A stretch of DNA of 64,000 nt, from contig NZ_LRUC01000003.1 of the NCBI RefSeq assembly GCF_001550095.1, forward strand, positions 1 through 64,000, written 5' to 3'. Made by a program: the position numbers and the translations under genes. Within the stretch, counting starts at the first letter, position 1, and each line of letters opens with the position of its first letter. The notes beneath the pieces were generated by a model. The model was not told the DNA's origin and did not search any database. It saw only the letters and a list, made by a program, of their open reading frames with translations. Source of the stretch: Celeribacter ethanolicus (GTDB lineage: Bacteria; Pseudomonadota; Alphaproteobacteria; Rhodobacterales; Rhodobacteraceae). Of this stretch, positions 34,853 to 42,650 are shown piece by piece.

Positions 34853-36277
34853 CTAGCGTGCCAGGGCGGCGATTTCGGCGGCGCGGGCCCGAACCTCGTC
34901 ATCAGAACCGAATCCATAGCGCGCCCAGCCGAGGCTGTCGAGCCGCACGCTGCGGGCGTCCTGTGTCCGGCCGAGTTTTTCGAGCGCTTCGGATTCGGTC
35001 AGCATGAGCGAGGCCAGCAGGGCGGCGTTCTCGGCGTCGCGGGCGGCGTCAATGGCGCCAGCGGAGAGTTCATAGGCGGCCTGATAGCGATGTTCCGAGA
35101 GCGCGAGGGCGGCGCGTTGCATGGCGACATGGGCGGCGTGGAACCGGGTCTCGGGGCGCGCGGCATAGATGCGATAGGCCTCGTCGAGGGCGAGATGGGC
35201 CTGTGCGCGGTCGCTGGAGACGGCGAGGCGGCCCATGAGGAACCACGAGAAGCCTGCGCGGCTGTCGGACCAGCCCTCGTTGCGGGCGATGGCGACGGCC
35301 AGTTCGGCGGCGCGGCGGCGTTGCGGCAGCGGGGCGTCGCCCATGGCGGTGAGCACGGCCTGGGTCCAGGCGGGGGGCGTCGGCTGAACCGGAACGGTGG
35401 TCCGCCCTGCGCCTGCCGGATGGATTCGGGCAAGAATGCCGGGCAGGGCGGCGGCGACCTGTTCGCGGGTCATGCCGGAGCGCAGCTCGGGTGCGTAGGT
35501 GGCGCGCAGGATGAGCATGTCGAAGGGGGTGAGGACGGAATGGATATTGTCGTCGTTGAACACCGAATCCGGCAGGCGGTAGAGGTCGTTGAGCGGCCCG
35601 AGCGCCTGGGCGAGTTCTTCGTGCAGGCAGTCGCGGATTTCCTGCGGCGGCACGTTTTCCGGGATGAAGACGGCGAGACGCTCGCGGCGCTCGACCTGGG
35701 TCCAGCTCAGATTGGCGCGGCGGGCGTGGCGAAATTCCTGCCAGCTCGACACGTTGGGCACGACGATGCAGGCGGTGTTGGGCGCGCGGCGCGACAGTTC
35801 GGCCTGGGTCAGGGTCTCGATGGTGATCGAGGCGGGCTGACCGGCGGGCACACGGGCGATCTCGATCCCTGCCTCGGAGCGGAAGCGGTCCATCAGGCGC
35901 GACAGGTCGTAGCCGAGCGAGGCCGGGATGCGCTCGCCGGTGATGCGCAGCGTGATTGGGCCTTCGAAGCGGGTGAACCGCTCAAGGGTCGCGCCAGTTT
36001 CGAGTGCGAAGCTCAGGTCGAGGAAGTCGCGGGCGATGGAGGTGTTGGAGCGCGTGGTGGTCTGCGTCGGCGCGGGCGAAAAGATTTTCATCGGCGGCAG
36101 ATCGAGGGCGGCGGGCGCGGCGCGGGCGGTGTCCGGGGTTTTCGGCGCCGTGGTCATGCATCCGGCCAGAAGCACTGTGCCCGCAAGGAGGCGGAGGAGC
36201 GGACCGGTTTTGAGGCCGTTTTCGATGCTGTTTTTGATTCCGCTGGCGGTGCGTTTGTGCATGTCGGGGTGCGTCAT
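34853..36277 (-). CDS. DUF2927 lipoprotein
   Basis: 474 residues. The lipobox LLAGC at about residues 36-40 marks a lipid-anchored periplasmic protein. The DUF2927 core contains ACIVVPNVSSWQEFRHARR and CLHEELAQALGPLNDLYRLP, the latter resembling a metalloprotease-like HE-x2-Q helix. The C-terminal about 150 residues are helical repeats like TPR or SEL1 (GWSDSRAGFSWFLMGRLAVS, HRYQAAYELSAGAI). Function unknown; the family is common in Rhodobacterales. Confidence 0.85.
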   Translation of the reverse strand: MTHPDMHKRTASGIKNSIENGLKTGPLLRLLAGTVLLAGCMTTAPKTPDTARAAPAALDLPPMKIFSPAPTQTTTRSNTSIARDFLDLSFALETGATLERFTRFEGPITLRITGERIPASLGYDLSRLMDRFRSEAGIEIARVPAGQPASITIETLTQAELSRRAPNTACIVVPNVSSWQEFRHARRANLSWTQVERRERLAVFIPENVPPQEIRDCLHEELAQALGPLNDLYRLPDSVFNDDNIHSVLTPFDMLILRATYAPELRSGMTREQVAAALPGILARIHPAGAGRTTVPVQPTPPAWTQAVLTAMGDAPLPQRRRAAELAVAIARNEGWSDSRAGFSWFLMGRLAVSSDRAQAHLALDEAYRIYAARPETRFHAAHVAMQRAALALSEHRYQAAYELSAGAIDAARDAENAALLASLMLTESEALEKLGRTQDARSVRLDSLGWARYGFGSDDEVRARAAEIAALAR

Positions 36278-36374
36278 GACGCGTCTTTCAGTCTGAGCCC
36301 AAGGCCTCGGTTTTAACGAGGTAACTGTGGCGATTTTAGGGCAAACCGGGGAGAATGCCAGAGGGGACAGTGCG

Positions 36375-36953
36375 TTAAATCCGAGGCTCCGGTTCGACCG
36401 GAAGGCCCAGATGCGAGACGGAGGCGGTCACGGCGGTCAGAAAGGCGGTGTCGTCGCCGGTGGCCCGGGCGAGCACGATGCCGCCCTGAACAGCGGCCAG
36501 AATCTGGATGGCTTGCGCCCGGGCGTCGACGCTTGGGCGTCCGTCGCGTTCGAGGCAAAACTGAAGGCTTTCGCGCCAGCGGGTGAAATACGGGCCGATG
36601 CGCCGGGCAAAGCGGTCGCGCAGGTCGTCGAGGGCGAAGGCCCCGACAAGGCAAATGCGCTGGCCGGATTTGAAATAGATGTCCAGCGCGTCGATCATGT
36701 CCGGCAGGGCAATGGCGGCGGGCTTTTGCGTCAGCGGCGTGAAGATATGCGTTTCGAACCAGAGAGCGATGTCGGCAAGGACGGCATCGGCCATCTCGTC
36801 TTTGCCGCCGGGAAAGAAATGGTAGAGGCTGCTGCGTCCCGCGCCGGTTTCCTTGGCGATGATGCCGATGCTGGCTCCCTCGAAGCCGTGACGCCGGAAT
36901 ATTTCGGCGAGGACGGGGATCAGGTCGGAGCGTTCGAGAACGGTGCGGGCCAT
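36375..36953 (-). CDS. TetR-family repressor of the HPP gene
   Basis: 192 residues. The N-terminal helix-turn-helix region GFEGASIGIIAKETGAGRSS with LYHFFPGGKDEM is typical of TetR proteins with a YxaF/LmrA-like C-terminal ligand domain. The start codon overlaps the stop of the HPP gene by one base (TGATG), so the two form one operon. Twin operators upstream of the HPP gene (37451-37486) suggest autoregulation. Confidence 0.9.
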   Translation of the reverse strand: MARTVLERSDLIPVLAEIFRRHGFEGASIGIIAKETGAGRSSLYHFFPGGKDEMADAVLADIALWFETHIFTPLTQKPAAIALPDMIDALDIYFKSGQRICLVGAFALDDLRDRFARRIGPYFTRWRESLQFCLERDGRPSVDARAQAIQILAAVQGGIVLARATGDDTAFLTAVTASVSHLGLPVEPEPRI

Positions 36954-37441
36954 CAGGGGATCCTATTCGGGTAGGCGGTGCCGTTGAGGCGATGGAAGGT
37001 CATGGCGACCAGAACGAGGATTACGGAGCCTGCGAGGACCGGAGCGAAAAGAAAACCGATGCCGGGATCGGCAGCGAAGACCACCAAAGGGTCGGCACCG
37101 GCGGGCGGATGGGTCACACGCAGCGCGACCATGAAAGCCGTTGCGCAGCCCACGGCAAGGGCGACACTCCACCAGCTTGAAGCCCAAAACGCATGGAAGG
37201 CAAGGCCTGTCAGGGTGGCCACGAGATGCCCGGCGATGACGTTGAGCGGTTGCGAGAGCGGGGCCGAGGGGGCTGCGAAGAGCAGCACACAGCTTGCGCC
37301 GAAGGGGGCGACGAGGAGGGCGAAGGGCACATTCTGGGCCAGAAGCGCAAGGATGGCGATGGCGATGAAGCTGCCAAGGCCTGCAAGGAAGACGTTTCTG
37401 AGATTTGAGCGGGGCAGGCTTGGGCTCAGGAGTTTGATCAT
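36953..37441 (-). CDS. HPP-family membrane protein
   Basis: 162 residues with four hydrophobic segments and the family motif THPPAGADPLVVF. Additional blocks are LLVAPFGASCVLLF and NVIAGHLVATLTG. Plant and cyanobacterial HPP proteins have been linked to nitrite transport, so ion or small-molecule transport is possible here. AGGA lies 8 bases upstream of the ATG. First gene of the operon with tetR. Confidence 0.9.
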   Translation of the reverse strand: MIKLLSPSLPRSNLRNVFLAGLGSFIAIAILALLAQNVPFALLVAPFGASCVLLFAAPSAPLSQPLNVIAGHLVATLTGLAFHAFWASSWWSVALAVGCATAFMVALRVTHPPAGADPLVVFAADPGIGFLFAPVLAGSVILVLVAMTFHRLNGTAYPNRIP

Positions 37442-37450
37442 GGCGAATCC

Positions 37451-37486
37451 TGTAATGAACGATACATTATGTAATGATCGTTACAT
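37451..37486. promoter_or_regulatory. Twin TetR operators
   Basis: TGTAATGAACGATACAT (37451-37467) and TGTAATGATCGTTACAT (37470-37486) are two copies of one near-palindrome, 19 bp apart, ending 9 bp before the HPP start. This is the arrangement expected for cooperative repression by the co-encoded TetR protein. Confidence 0.75.
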
Positions 37487-37559
37487 TTCGCGCATGGTGG
37501 GTGTCAACGGAGAATTTTCAGGCTCAGAGGCTGGGCTCGGAGATTGTGCTCTCGGGTGT

Positions 37560-38000
37560 TTACCGCGTGTATTTGATAAACGGCGTCAGCTTGCCGATGC
37601 GGTCGTAGAGTTGGCGTGCCGTGGTGTTGTCGGTCTGGGTGGTCCAGTAGACCGTCGGCGTGCCGTTGTCGTCGGCGACGCGGTAGACGCCTTCGATCAG
37701 GGCGCGACCGGCGCCGGTGCCGCGGGCGGCCTCGGTGACGAAGAGGTCTTGCAGGTAGCAGACATCCTCGATGCGCCAGTTGTGGGCATGGAAAATGTAG
37801 TGCACGAGGCCGATGAGCGCGCCGTCCAGCTCGGCCACAAGCGCACCGCGTTCGGTGTGCGCCGGATCGGTCAGGCGGGCGAAGGTGGTGTCGTAGATCT
37901 CTTGCGAAAGCGCGGTTTCGTAAAAGGTGAGATAGCCGCGCCAGAGCGGCTCCCATTGAGCGCGATCGTCTGGGATCAGGGGGCGGATGGTGAGGGGCAT
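37560..38000 (-). CDS. GNAT-family N-acetyltransferase
   Basis: 146 residues. The GNAT core shows VCYLQDLFVTEAARGTGAGR, the acetyl-CoA binding stretch, and VYWTTQTDNTTARQLYDRIG. Relatives with this pattern acetylate small amines, but no specific substrate can be read. It is an independent gene between the HPP operon and moxR. Confidence 0.88.
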   Translation of the reverse strand: MPLTIRPLIPDDRAQWEPLWRGYLTFYETALSQEIYDTTFARLTDPAHTERGALVAELDGALIGLVHYIFHAHNWRIEDVCYLQDLFVTEAARGTGAGRALIEGVYRVADDNGTPTVYWTTQTDNTTARQLYDRIGKLTPFIKYTR

Positions 38001-38090
38001 GGCACGCTCTTGCTTGTGGGAGGGACAGTCTTTGCATCCCGCAGGTGCAGCGAAAATTCAAGCGTTTCCCCGCCCTGTTGTCGCCGCAGA

Positions 38091-38182
38091 TTACAGGTCG
38101 GGGACATCGCATTTCCGCACATAAAGGTCCGAGATCGGGCGTAGGCAGGTCAGGCCGCTAGGGCGAAGAGAAAACGGCGCAT
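38091..38182 (-). pseudogene. Possible frameshifted mini-gene
   Basis: An ATG at 38182 behind AAAGGA opens MRRFLFALAA, then stops (38150-38152). One frame over, the sequence continues LTCLRPISDLYVRKCDVPDL to a stop at 38091. Joined by a one-base shift they would give a 30-residue lipoprotein-like peptide. It could be a decayed small gene or a chance pairing. Confidence 0.25.
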
Positions 38183-38239
38183 GGTCGGTCCTTTCGGGGG
38201 GACTGTGCCCCTGTGTGGCAGGCGGAGATGATCATGCGC

Positions 38240-39079
38240 TCAGCGACGCCCCCTTGCGAGAAAAGCGAGGCGTTCGAATAGGGCGACGTCCTGTTCGTTC
38301 TTCAGGAGCGCGCCGTGGAGTTTCGGCAGGCTGCTGGCGCCGTCGCGGGCGAGGTCTTCGGGCGAGAGGTCCTCGGCGAGCAAAAGCTTGAGCCAATCCA
38401 GAACCTCGGAGGTCGAGGGTTTCTTCTTGAGCCCCTGCGTGTCGCGGATCTCATAGAATTGCGTGAGCGCGGTGGAGAGCAGCCGGTCCTTGATGCCCGG
38501 GAAGTGTACCTCGACGATCTGCTTCATCGTCTCCATGTCCGGGAAGCGGATGTAATGGAAGAAACAGCGGCGCAGGAAGGCGTCGGGCAGTTCCTTTTCG
38601 TTGTTCGAGGTGATGATGACCACCGGGCGCTGGCGGGCGGAGACGGTTTCGCCGGTCTCGTAGACGTGGAACGCCATCTTGTCGAGCTCCTGCAACAGAT
38701 CGTTCGGAAACTCGATGTCGGCCTTGTCGATCTCGTCGATCAGGAGAACCACCTTGCGGTCGGCCTCGAAGGCCTGCCAGAGCTTGCCCTTCTTGATGTA
38801 GTGGCGGACGTCCTCGACGCGCGGGTCGCCCAACTGGCTGTCCCGCAGCCGCGAGACGGCGTCGTATTCGTAGAGCCCCTGCTGGGCGCGGGTGGTGGAT
38901 TTGATGTTCCACTCGATCATGTCGAGACCCAGCGAGGCGGCGACCTGACGGGCCAGCTCGGTCTTGCCGGTGCCCGGTTCGCCTTTGACGAGGAGCGGAC
39001 GCTCCAGAGCGATGGCGGCGTTGACGGCGACGGTGAGGTCGGCAGGCGCGACGTAACTGTCGGTTGAGGAAAATTTCAT
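38240..39079 (-). CDS. MoxR-type AAA ATPase
   Basis: 279 residues. Walker A KGEPGTGKTELAR, Walker B VVLLIDEIDKAD and the sensor segment VVIITSNNEKELPDAFLRRC are all intact. MoxR proteins act as chaperones with VWA-domain partners; the CoxE-like VWA gene at 33455-34636 is the likely partner although 3.6 kb of unrelated genes lie between. AAGG lies 12 bases before the ATG. It is divergent from dksA. Confidence 0.92.
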   Translation of the reverse strand: MKFSSTDSYVAPADLTVAVNAAIALERPLLVKGEPGTGKTELARQVAASLGLDMIEWNIKSTTRAQQGLYEYDAVSRLRDSQLGDPRVEDVRHYIKKGKLWQAFEADRKVVLLIDEIDKADIEFPNDLLQELDKMAFHVYETGETVSARQRPVVIITSNNEKELPDAFLRRCFFHYIRFPDMETMKQIVEVHFPGIKDRLLSTALTQFYEIRDTQGLKKKPSTSEVLDWLKLLLAEDLSPEDLARDGASSLPKLHGALLKNEQDVALFERLAFLARGRR

Positions 39080-39212
39080 AGGGTTTCGGGCCTTGAAGGA
39101 TAGGGATTGTGCGGGATCATAACGGCCGGGGGGAAAGGTGCAACATCAGGGATATTGTGACGTGACATCCCGGGTCAAACGCGCTAAACGGGCCGCAATT
39201 GGAGGGCGCCTT

Positions 39213-39686
39213 ATGGCTGATAACATCGAAAACGCGGCCGAAGGCACGACAGAGGTGAGCACTATGAAGGCTGAGGCTTTTTTGCCCGATGACTACCGTC
39301 CCGCCGAGGACGAACCTTTCATGAATGAGCGTCAGCTCGAATATTTCCGCCGCAAGCTTTTGATGTGGAAGGCCGAGCTTCTCGATGAGAGCCGCCACAC
39401 GATCGAAGGCCTGCAGGACAGCACCCGCAACATCCCCGACATCACCGACCGCGCCTCCGAGGAAACCGACCGGGCGCTGGAACTGCGCACGCGGGACCGT
39501 CAGCGCAAGCTGGTGGCCAAGATCGACGCGGCGCTGCGCCGGATCGACGAGGGCGAATACGGCTATTGCGAAGTGACCGGCGAGCCGATCTCTTTGAAAC
39601 GCCTCGACGCGCGCCCGATCGCGACGATGACGCTTGAGGCGCAGGAGCGCCACGAGCGTCGCGAAAAGGTTCATCGGGACGACTGA
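39213..39686 (+). CDS. dksA: DksA, single-cysteine alphaproteobacterial form
   Basis: 157 residues (or 140 from ATG 39264, which also has a good ribosome site and matches relatives beginning MKAEAFLPDDYRPAEDEPFM). The coiled-coil RRKLLMWKAELLDESRHTIE carries the tip residues DITDRASEETD (the D-x2-D-x-A motif contacting RNA polymerase). The usual four-cysteine zinc finger is reduced to GYCEVTGEPISLKRLDARPI with one cysteine, as known for Rhodobacter DksA. It tunes rRNA and amino-acid promoters with ppGpp. Confidence 0.93.
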   Translation: MADNIENAAEGTTEVSTMKAEAFLPDDYRPAEDEPFMNERQLEYFRRKLLMWKAELLDESRHTIEGLQDSTRNIPDITDRASEETDRALELRTRDRQRKLVAKIDAALRRIDEGEYGYCEVTGEPISLKRLDARPIATMTLEAQERHERREKVHRDD

Positions 39687-39767
39687 GCGCTTATGCGCTC
39701 GGGGGACGATTGAGCGCCTAAGCCTCGCGGCATTTTGGCCCGATGATCTCGGCACGGGAATATGAGA

Positions 39768-39796
39768 AACACCGGAGGAAACTCTGGTGTTTTTTC
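39768..39796 (+). terminator. Terminator between dksA and the FAD monooxygenase gene
   Basis: AACACCGGAG (39768-39777) pairs with CTCTGGTGTT (39782-39791) with one wobble, followed by a run of T. Confidence 0.85.
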
Positions 39797-39843
39797 TTTG
39801 TGCAGAGGTAAACCCGGAGAGAGCAGACTAAAGGAACAGTGCC

Positions 39844-41004
39844 ATGGTGATCGGTCAGGATATTGCGGTTTTGGGAGCGGGCGTCGCGGGGCTTGCGGTG
39901 GCGCAGGCGCTGGCGCTCAGGGGCGCCAGGGTGACGGTCTACGAGCAGGCCGCCGAGATCGCAGAGGTCGGCGCGGGCTTGCAGATCTCGCCCAATGGCG
40001 TGCGGGTTCTGAAGGCGCTGGGGCTTGACCCGGAGGCCCATGCGATGCGCTCGAAGGGCGTGCGGCTGGTCGATGGCTATATGGGGCGCGAGGTGCTCTA
40101 TCTCGATCTCGCCGCCTACCGGCCCGAGGATGCGTTCCTGTTGATGCACCGTGCCGATCTCATCGCGATGCTCGAAGCGGGGGCGCGCACGAGCGGGGTG
40201 GAGATCCGGCTGGCGCATAAGGTGGCCGATATTCAGGGCGATCATGACGGGGTGAGGCTGACGTTCGAGGGCGGCGAGACGGTGCGCCACGCCGTGGTGC
40301 TGGGCGCGGACGGGCTGCATTCGAAACTGCGCCCGATGCTCAATGGCCCGGCGAAACCGTTTTTCACCGGTCAGACGGCATGGCGCGCCACGGTTCCGGC
40401 CATGGGCAACGAGCCGCCGGTCGCGATGGTGCATATGGCGGCGGGGCGGCATGTGGTGAGCTATCCTCTGCGCGGCGGCACTTTGATGAACATCGTGGCT
40501 GTCGAAGAGCGCGAGGATTGGGTGGAAGAGGGGTGGAACCACGCTGGCGATCCGACCGAGATGATGCGCAATTTTTCGAATTTCTGTCCGGGGATCAAAG
40601 GCGTGCTGTCGCGCGTGACCGAGGTGTCGCGCTGGGGGCTGTTCCGGCATCCGGTGGCGCTGCGCTGGTATTCGGAACGCACGGCCATTTTGGGCGATGC
40701 GGCGCATCCGACCTTGCCGTTTCTGGCGCAGGGCGCGGTGATGGCGCTTGAGGATGCCTGGGTTCTGGCCGACTGCCTTGCGACGCTGCCGCTCGATCAG
40801 GCGCTCCCGGCCTATCAGGCCAAACGGCGCGCGCGGGTCGTGCGGGTGATCGAGGCGGCGAATGCCAATGCGAAAAACTATCACCTGAGCGGGCCGAAGC
40901 GGTTTCTGGGCCATGCGGTGTTGCGCTTTGCCGGGCATATGGCGCCGAAACAGGCGGTGGAGCGGTTTTCGTGGCTCTATGATTATGATGTGACCAAGGG
41001 GTGA
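39844..41004 (+). CDS. FAD-dependent monooxygenase (salicylate hydroxylase-like)
   Basis: 386 residues of the aromatic hydroxylase family (UbiH/NahG type). The FAD dinucleotide motif is VLGAGVAGLAVAQALALRGA, the DG motif VVLGADGLHSKLR, and the third FAD motif AILGDAAHPTLPFLAQGA. No signal peptide. It would hydroxylate an aromatic or cyclic substrate using NAD(P)H and O2; the substrate is not evident and no catabolic genes adjoin it. The frame starts just after a terminator, so it has its own promoter. Confidence 0.9.
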   Translation: MVIGQDIAVLGAGVAGLAVAQALALRGARVTVYEQAAEIAEVGAGLQISPNGVRVLKALGLDPEAHAMRSKGVRLVDGYMGREVLYLDLAAYRPEDAFLLMHRADLIAMLEAGARTSGVEIRLAHKVADIQGDHDGVRLTFEGGETVRHAVVLGADGLHSKLRPMLNGPAKPFFTGQTAWRATVPAMGNEPPVAMVHMAAGRHVVSYPLRGGTLMNIVAVEEREDWVEEGWNHAGDPTEMMRNFSNFCPGIKGVLSRVTEVSRWGLFRHPVALRWYSERTAILGDAAHPTLPFLAQGAVMALEDAWVLADCLATLPLDQALPAYQAKRRARVVRVIEAANANAKNYHLSGPKRFLGHAVLRFAGHMAPKQAVERFSWLYDYDVTKG

Positions 41005-41016
41005 GAGGCGCGCCTC

Positions 41017-41038
41017 CGGCGGGAGTGTTTTCCGCACA
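41017..41038 (+). repeat. Dispersed intergenic motif GGCGGGAGTRTTTT
   Basis: CGGCGGGAGTGTTTTCC (41017-41033) just after a stop codon. Related copies are at 9354-9372 (minus strand) and 31606-31619. All three lie at the 3' side of genes. Confidence 0.45.
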
Positions 41039-41048
41039 AAGGAAACGA

Positions 41049-41083
41049 AAAGCGCCGCGCTCCGGGAAGGGGCGCGGCGCTTT
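41049..41083. terminator. Bidirectional terminator between FAD monooxygenase and tpiA
   Basis: AAAGCGCCGCGC (41049-41060) pairs perfectly with GCGCGGCGCTTT (41072-41083). It serves both converging genes. Confidence 0.85.
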
Positions 41084-41095
41084 GTGTTGGGGGAC

Positions 41096-41842
41096 TCAGG
41101 CGGCTTCGAGGGCCGAGACGATGCCGGAGAAATCGGCGGCCTTGAGGGAGGCGCCGCCGACGAGCGCGCCGTCGACATTGGAGGTGGCGAAAATCTCCGC
41201 GGCGTTGGCGGGTTTTACGGAGCCGCCGTAGAGGAGCGGGATGTCCGATGCGCCCGCGCCGTAGCGGGCGGTGAGCGTGGCGCGCATGTCGTCGTGGACT
41301 TCGGCGATTTGTTCGAGCGTCGGGATTTTGCCGGTGCCGATGGCCCAGACCGGTTCGTAGGCGATAACGAGTTTGCCGAGATCGACCGCATCGGGCAGCG
41401 AGCCGGAGAGCTGTTTGCGGATCACGGCGAGGGTGTCGCCCGCTTCGCGCTGATCCAGTGTTTCGCCGACACAGACCACAGGGACGAGGCCCGCCATGGT
41501 GGCGGCCATGGTTTTTTCACAGACGATGGCGTCGGTCTCGCCATGGTCGGCGCGGCGTTCGGAATGGCCGAGGATGACGTAATCGGCGCCCGCATCGGCG
41601 AGCATGTCGGCGGAAATGTCACCGGTATGCGCGCCGGAGGTTTTCATGTGGCAATCCTGCCCGCCGGTGTCGATTTTCGTGCCCGAAAGCGCCTCGGCCA
41701 TGGCGGCGACAAGCGTTGCGGGGGGGCAGAGCAGGATGTCGACCTTGGGGGCGGGGAACATCTCCGCGAGTGCGGTTGCTTCCGCGAGGCTGGCTTTCAG
41801 CCCGTTCATCTTCCAGTTGCCTGCGGCCAGTTTGCGCGCCAT
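41096..41842 (-). CDS. tpiA: Triosephosphate isomerase
   Basis: 248 residues, normal TIM length. Catalytic residues are visible: the lysine in AGNWKMNG (K11), the histidine in VILGHSERR and the glutamate in AYEPVWAIGTG. The phosphate loop LLYGGSVKP and VDGALVGGASL complete the barrel. It interconverts dihydroxyacetone phosphate and glyceraldehyde 3-phosphate. The 96-bp space upstream shows no operator I can name. Confidence 0.97.
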   Translation of the reverse strand: MARKLAAGNWKMNGLKASLAEATALAEMFPAPKVDILLCPPATLVAAMAEALSGTKIDTGGQDCHMKTSGAHTGDISADMLADAGADYVILGHSERRADHGETDAIVCEKTMAATMAGLVPVVCVGETLDQREAGDTLAVIRKQLSGSLPDAVDLGKLVIAYEPVWAIGTGKIPTLEQIAEVHDDMRATLTARYGAGASDIPLLYGGSVKPANAAEIFATSNVDGALVGGASLKAADFSGIVSALEAA

Positions 41843-41938
41843 GAGAAAACCCTCCTAAATCGGTTGGGGGCATCATTGCAGCCTGTGGCGGGCAGTCAAG
41901 CGGCTGTGGGCGCTAACGCCTCAAATACTTGTGGAAAT

Positions 41939-42250
41939 TCAGAGAGCGTCGATGGCACGCCGCGCCCAGTTGCAGGCGAGATCGGGATCGTCGAGGGCGG
42001 TCTCGGGCAGGGTCCAGTAATTCATGCCGCGGCCGTTTTCCACCTCGAATTTCTCGCAGTCTTCAGCGGCGAGGGCATCGGCGAAAGCACCTGCGACCTT
42101 GAGGTAGACGCGGCCGTCGGCGGAGAGGATCGCGAAAATCTGGCCTTCTGAGTAGATCGACAAGCCACCCATCATCTTGCGATGGCTGAGCGCGCCCAAG
42201 GGGCCGAAGAGGTCGTAGATAAAGGCGATGTCTTCGTCGGTGATAGACAT
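41939..42250 (-). CDS. TfoX N-terminal domain protein
   Basis: 103 residues, only the N-terminal TfoX/Sxy domain (FGPLGALSHRKMMGGLSIYSEG, FAILSADGRVYLKV). In gamma-proteobacteria full TfoX promotes competence; stand-alone domains in alphaproteobacteria are of unknown role. The start lies 13 bp after the stop of the IscA-type gene, with no ribosome site, so translation probably depends on coupling. The junction carries a 14-bp tandem duplication. Confidence 0.85.
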   Translation of the reverse strand: MSITDEDIAFIYDLFGPLGALSHRKMMGGLSIYSEGQIFAILSADGRVYLKVAGAFADALAAEDCEKFEVENGRGMNYWTLPETALDDPDLACNWARRAIDAL

Positions 42251-42263
42251 TATTTGGCGGACA

Positions 42264-42626
42264 TTATTTCGCGGTGAGGGTCTCGTCGAATTTGATCGAC
42301 TCGCCACAGCCGCAGGCCTCGACCACGTTCGGGTTGTTGAATTTGAACCCGGATTCGAGAAGCGAGACCTGATAGTCGATCTCGGTGCCAAACAGGAACA
42401 TCTGCGCCATGGGGGCGATCATCACGCGGGCGCCGTCCTGCTCGACCATCTCGTCCATCGGGTTGATCTCGGAGACATACTCCATGGTGTATTCCATGCC
42501 TGCACAGCCGCCTTTCTTGACGCCGATGCGCAGCCCCATGGAGCCGTCTTTCTCCATGAGTTTCGCGATCTGTTTCGCCGCAGCGGGGGTGATGCTCACC
42601 GCCTGTTTTCCCGGGATGCCGAACAT
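42264..42626 (-). CDS. IscA/ErpA-type iron-sulfur carrier
   Basis: 120 residues of the HesB/IscA family. The three cluster-binding cysteines are in KKGGCAGMEY and EACGCGESIKF. Family members carry iron-sulfur clusters to target enzymes. The N-terminal MFGIPGKQAVSITPAAAKQI is normal. AAGGAG lies before the ATG. It may be ErpA or SufA; sequence context does not decide because no suf genes adjoin it. Confidence 0.93.
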   Translation of the reverse strand: MFGIPGKQAVSITPAAAKQIAKLMEKDGSMGLRIGVKKGGCAGMEYTMEYVSEINPMDEMVEQDGARVMIAPMAQMFLFGTEIDYQVSLLESGFKFNNPNVVEACGCGESIKFDETLTAK

Positions 42627-42650
42627 ATGCGTGTCTCCTTTGGAGGTAAT

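Noticed and set aside
33455-39079. MoxR-VWA phage-defence cassette
   Set aside because: The two genes are not adjacent and the genes between them are metabolic or regulatory; a chaperone role is more likely.
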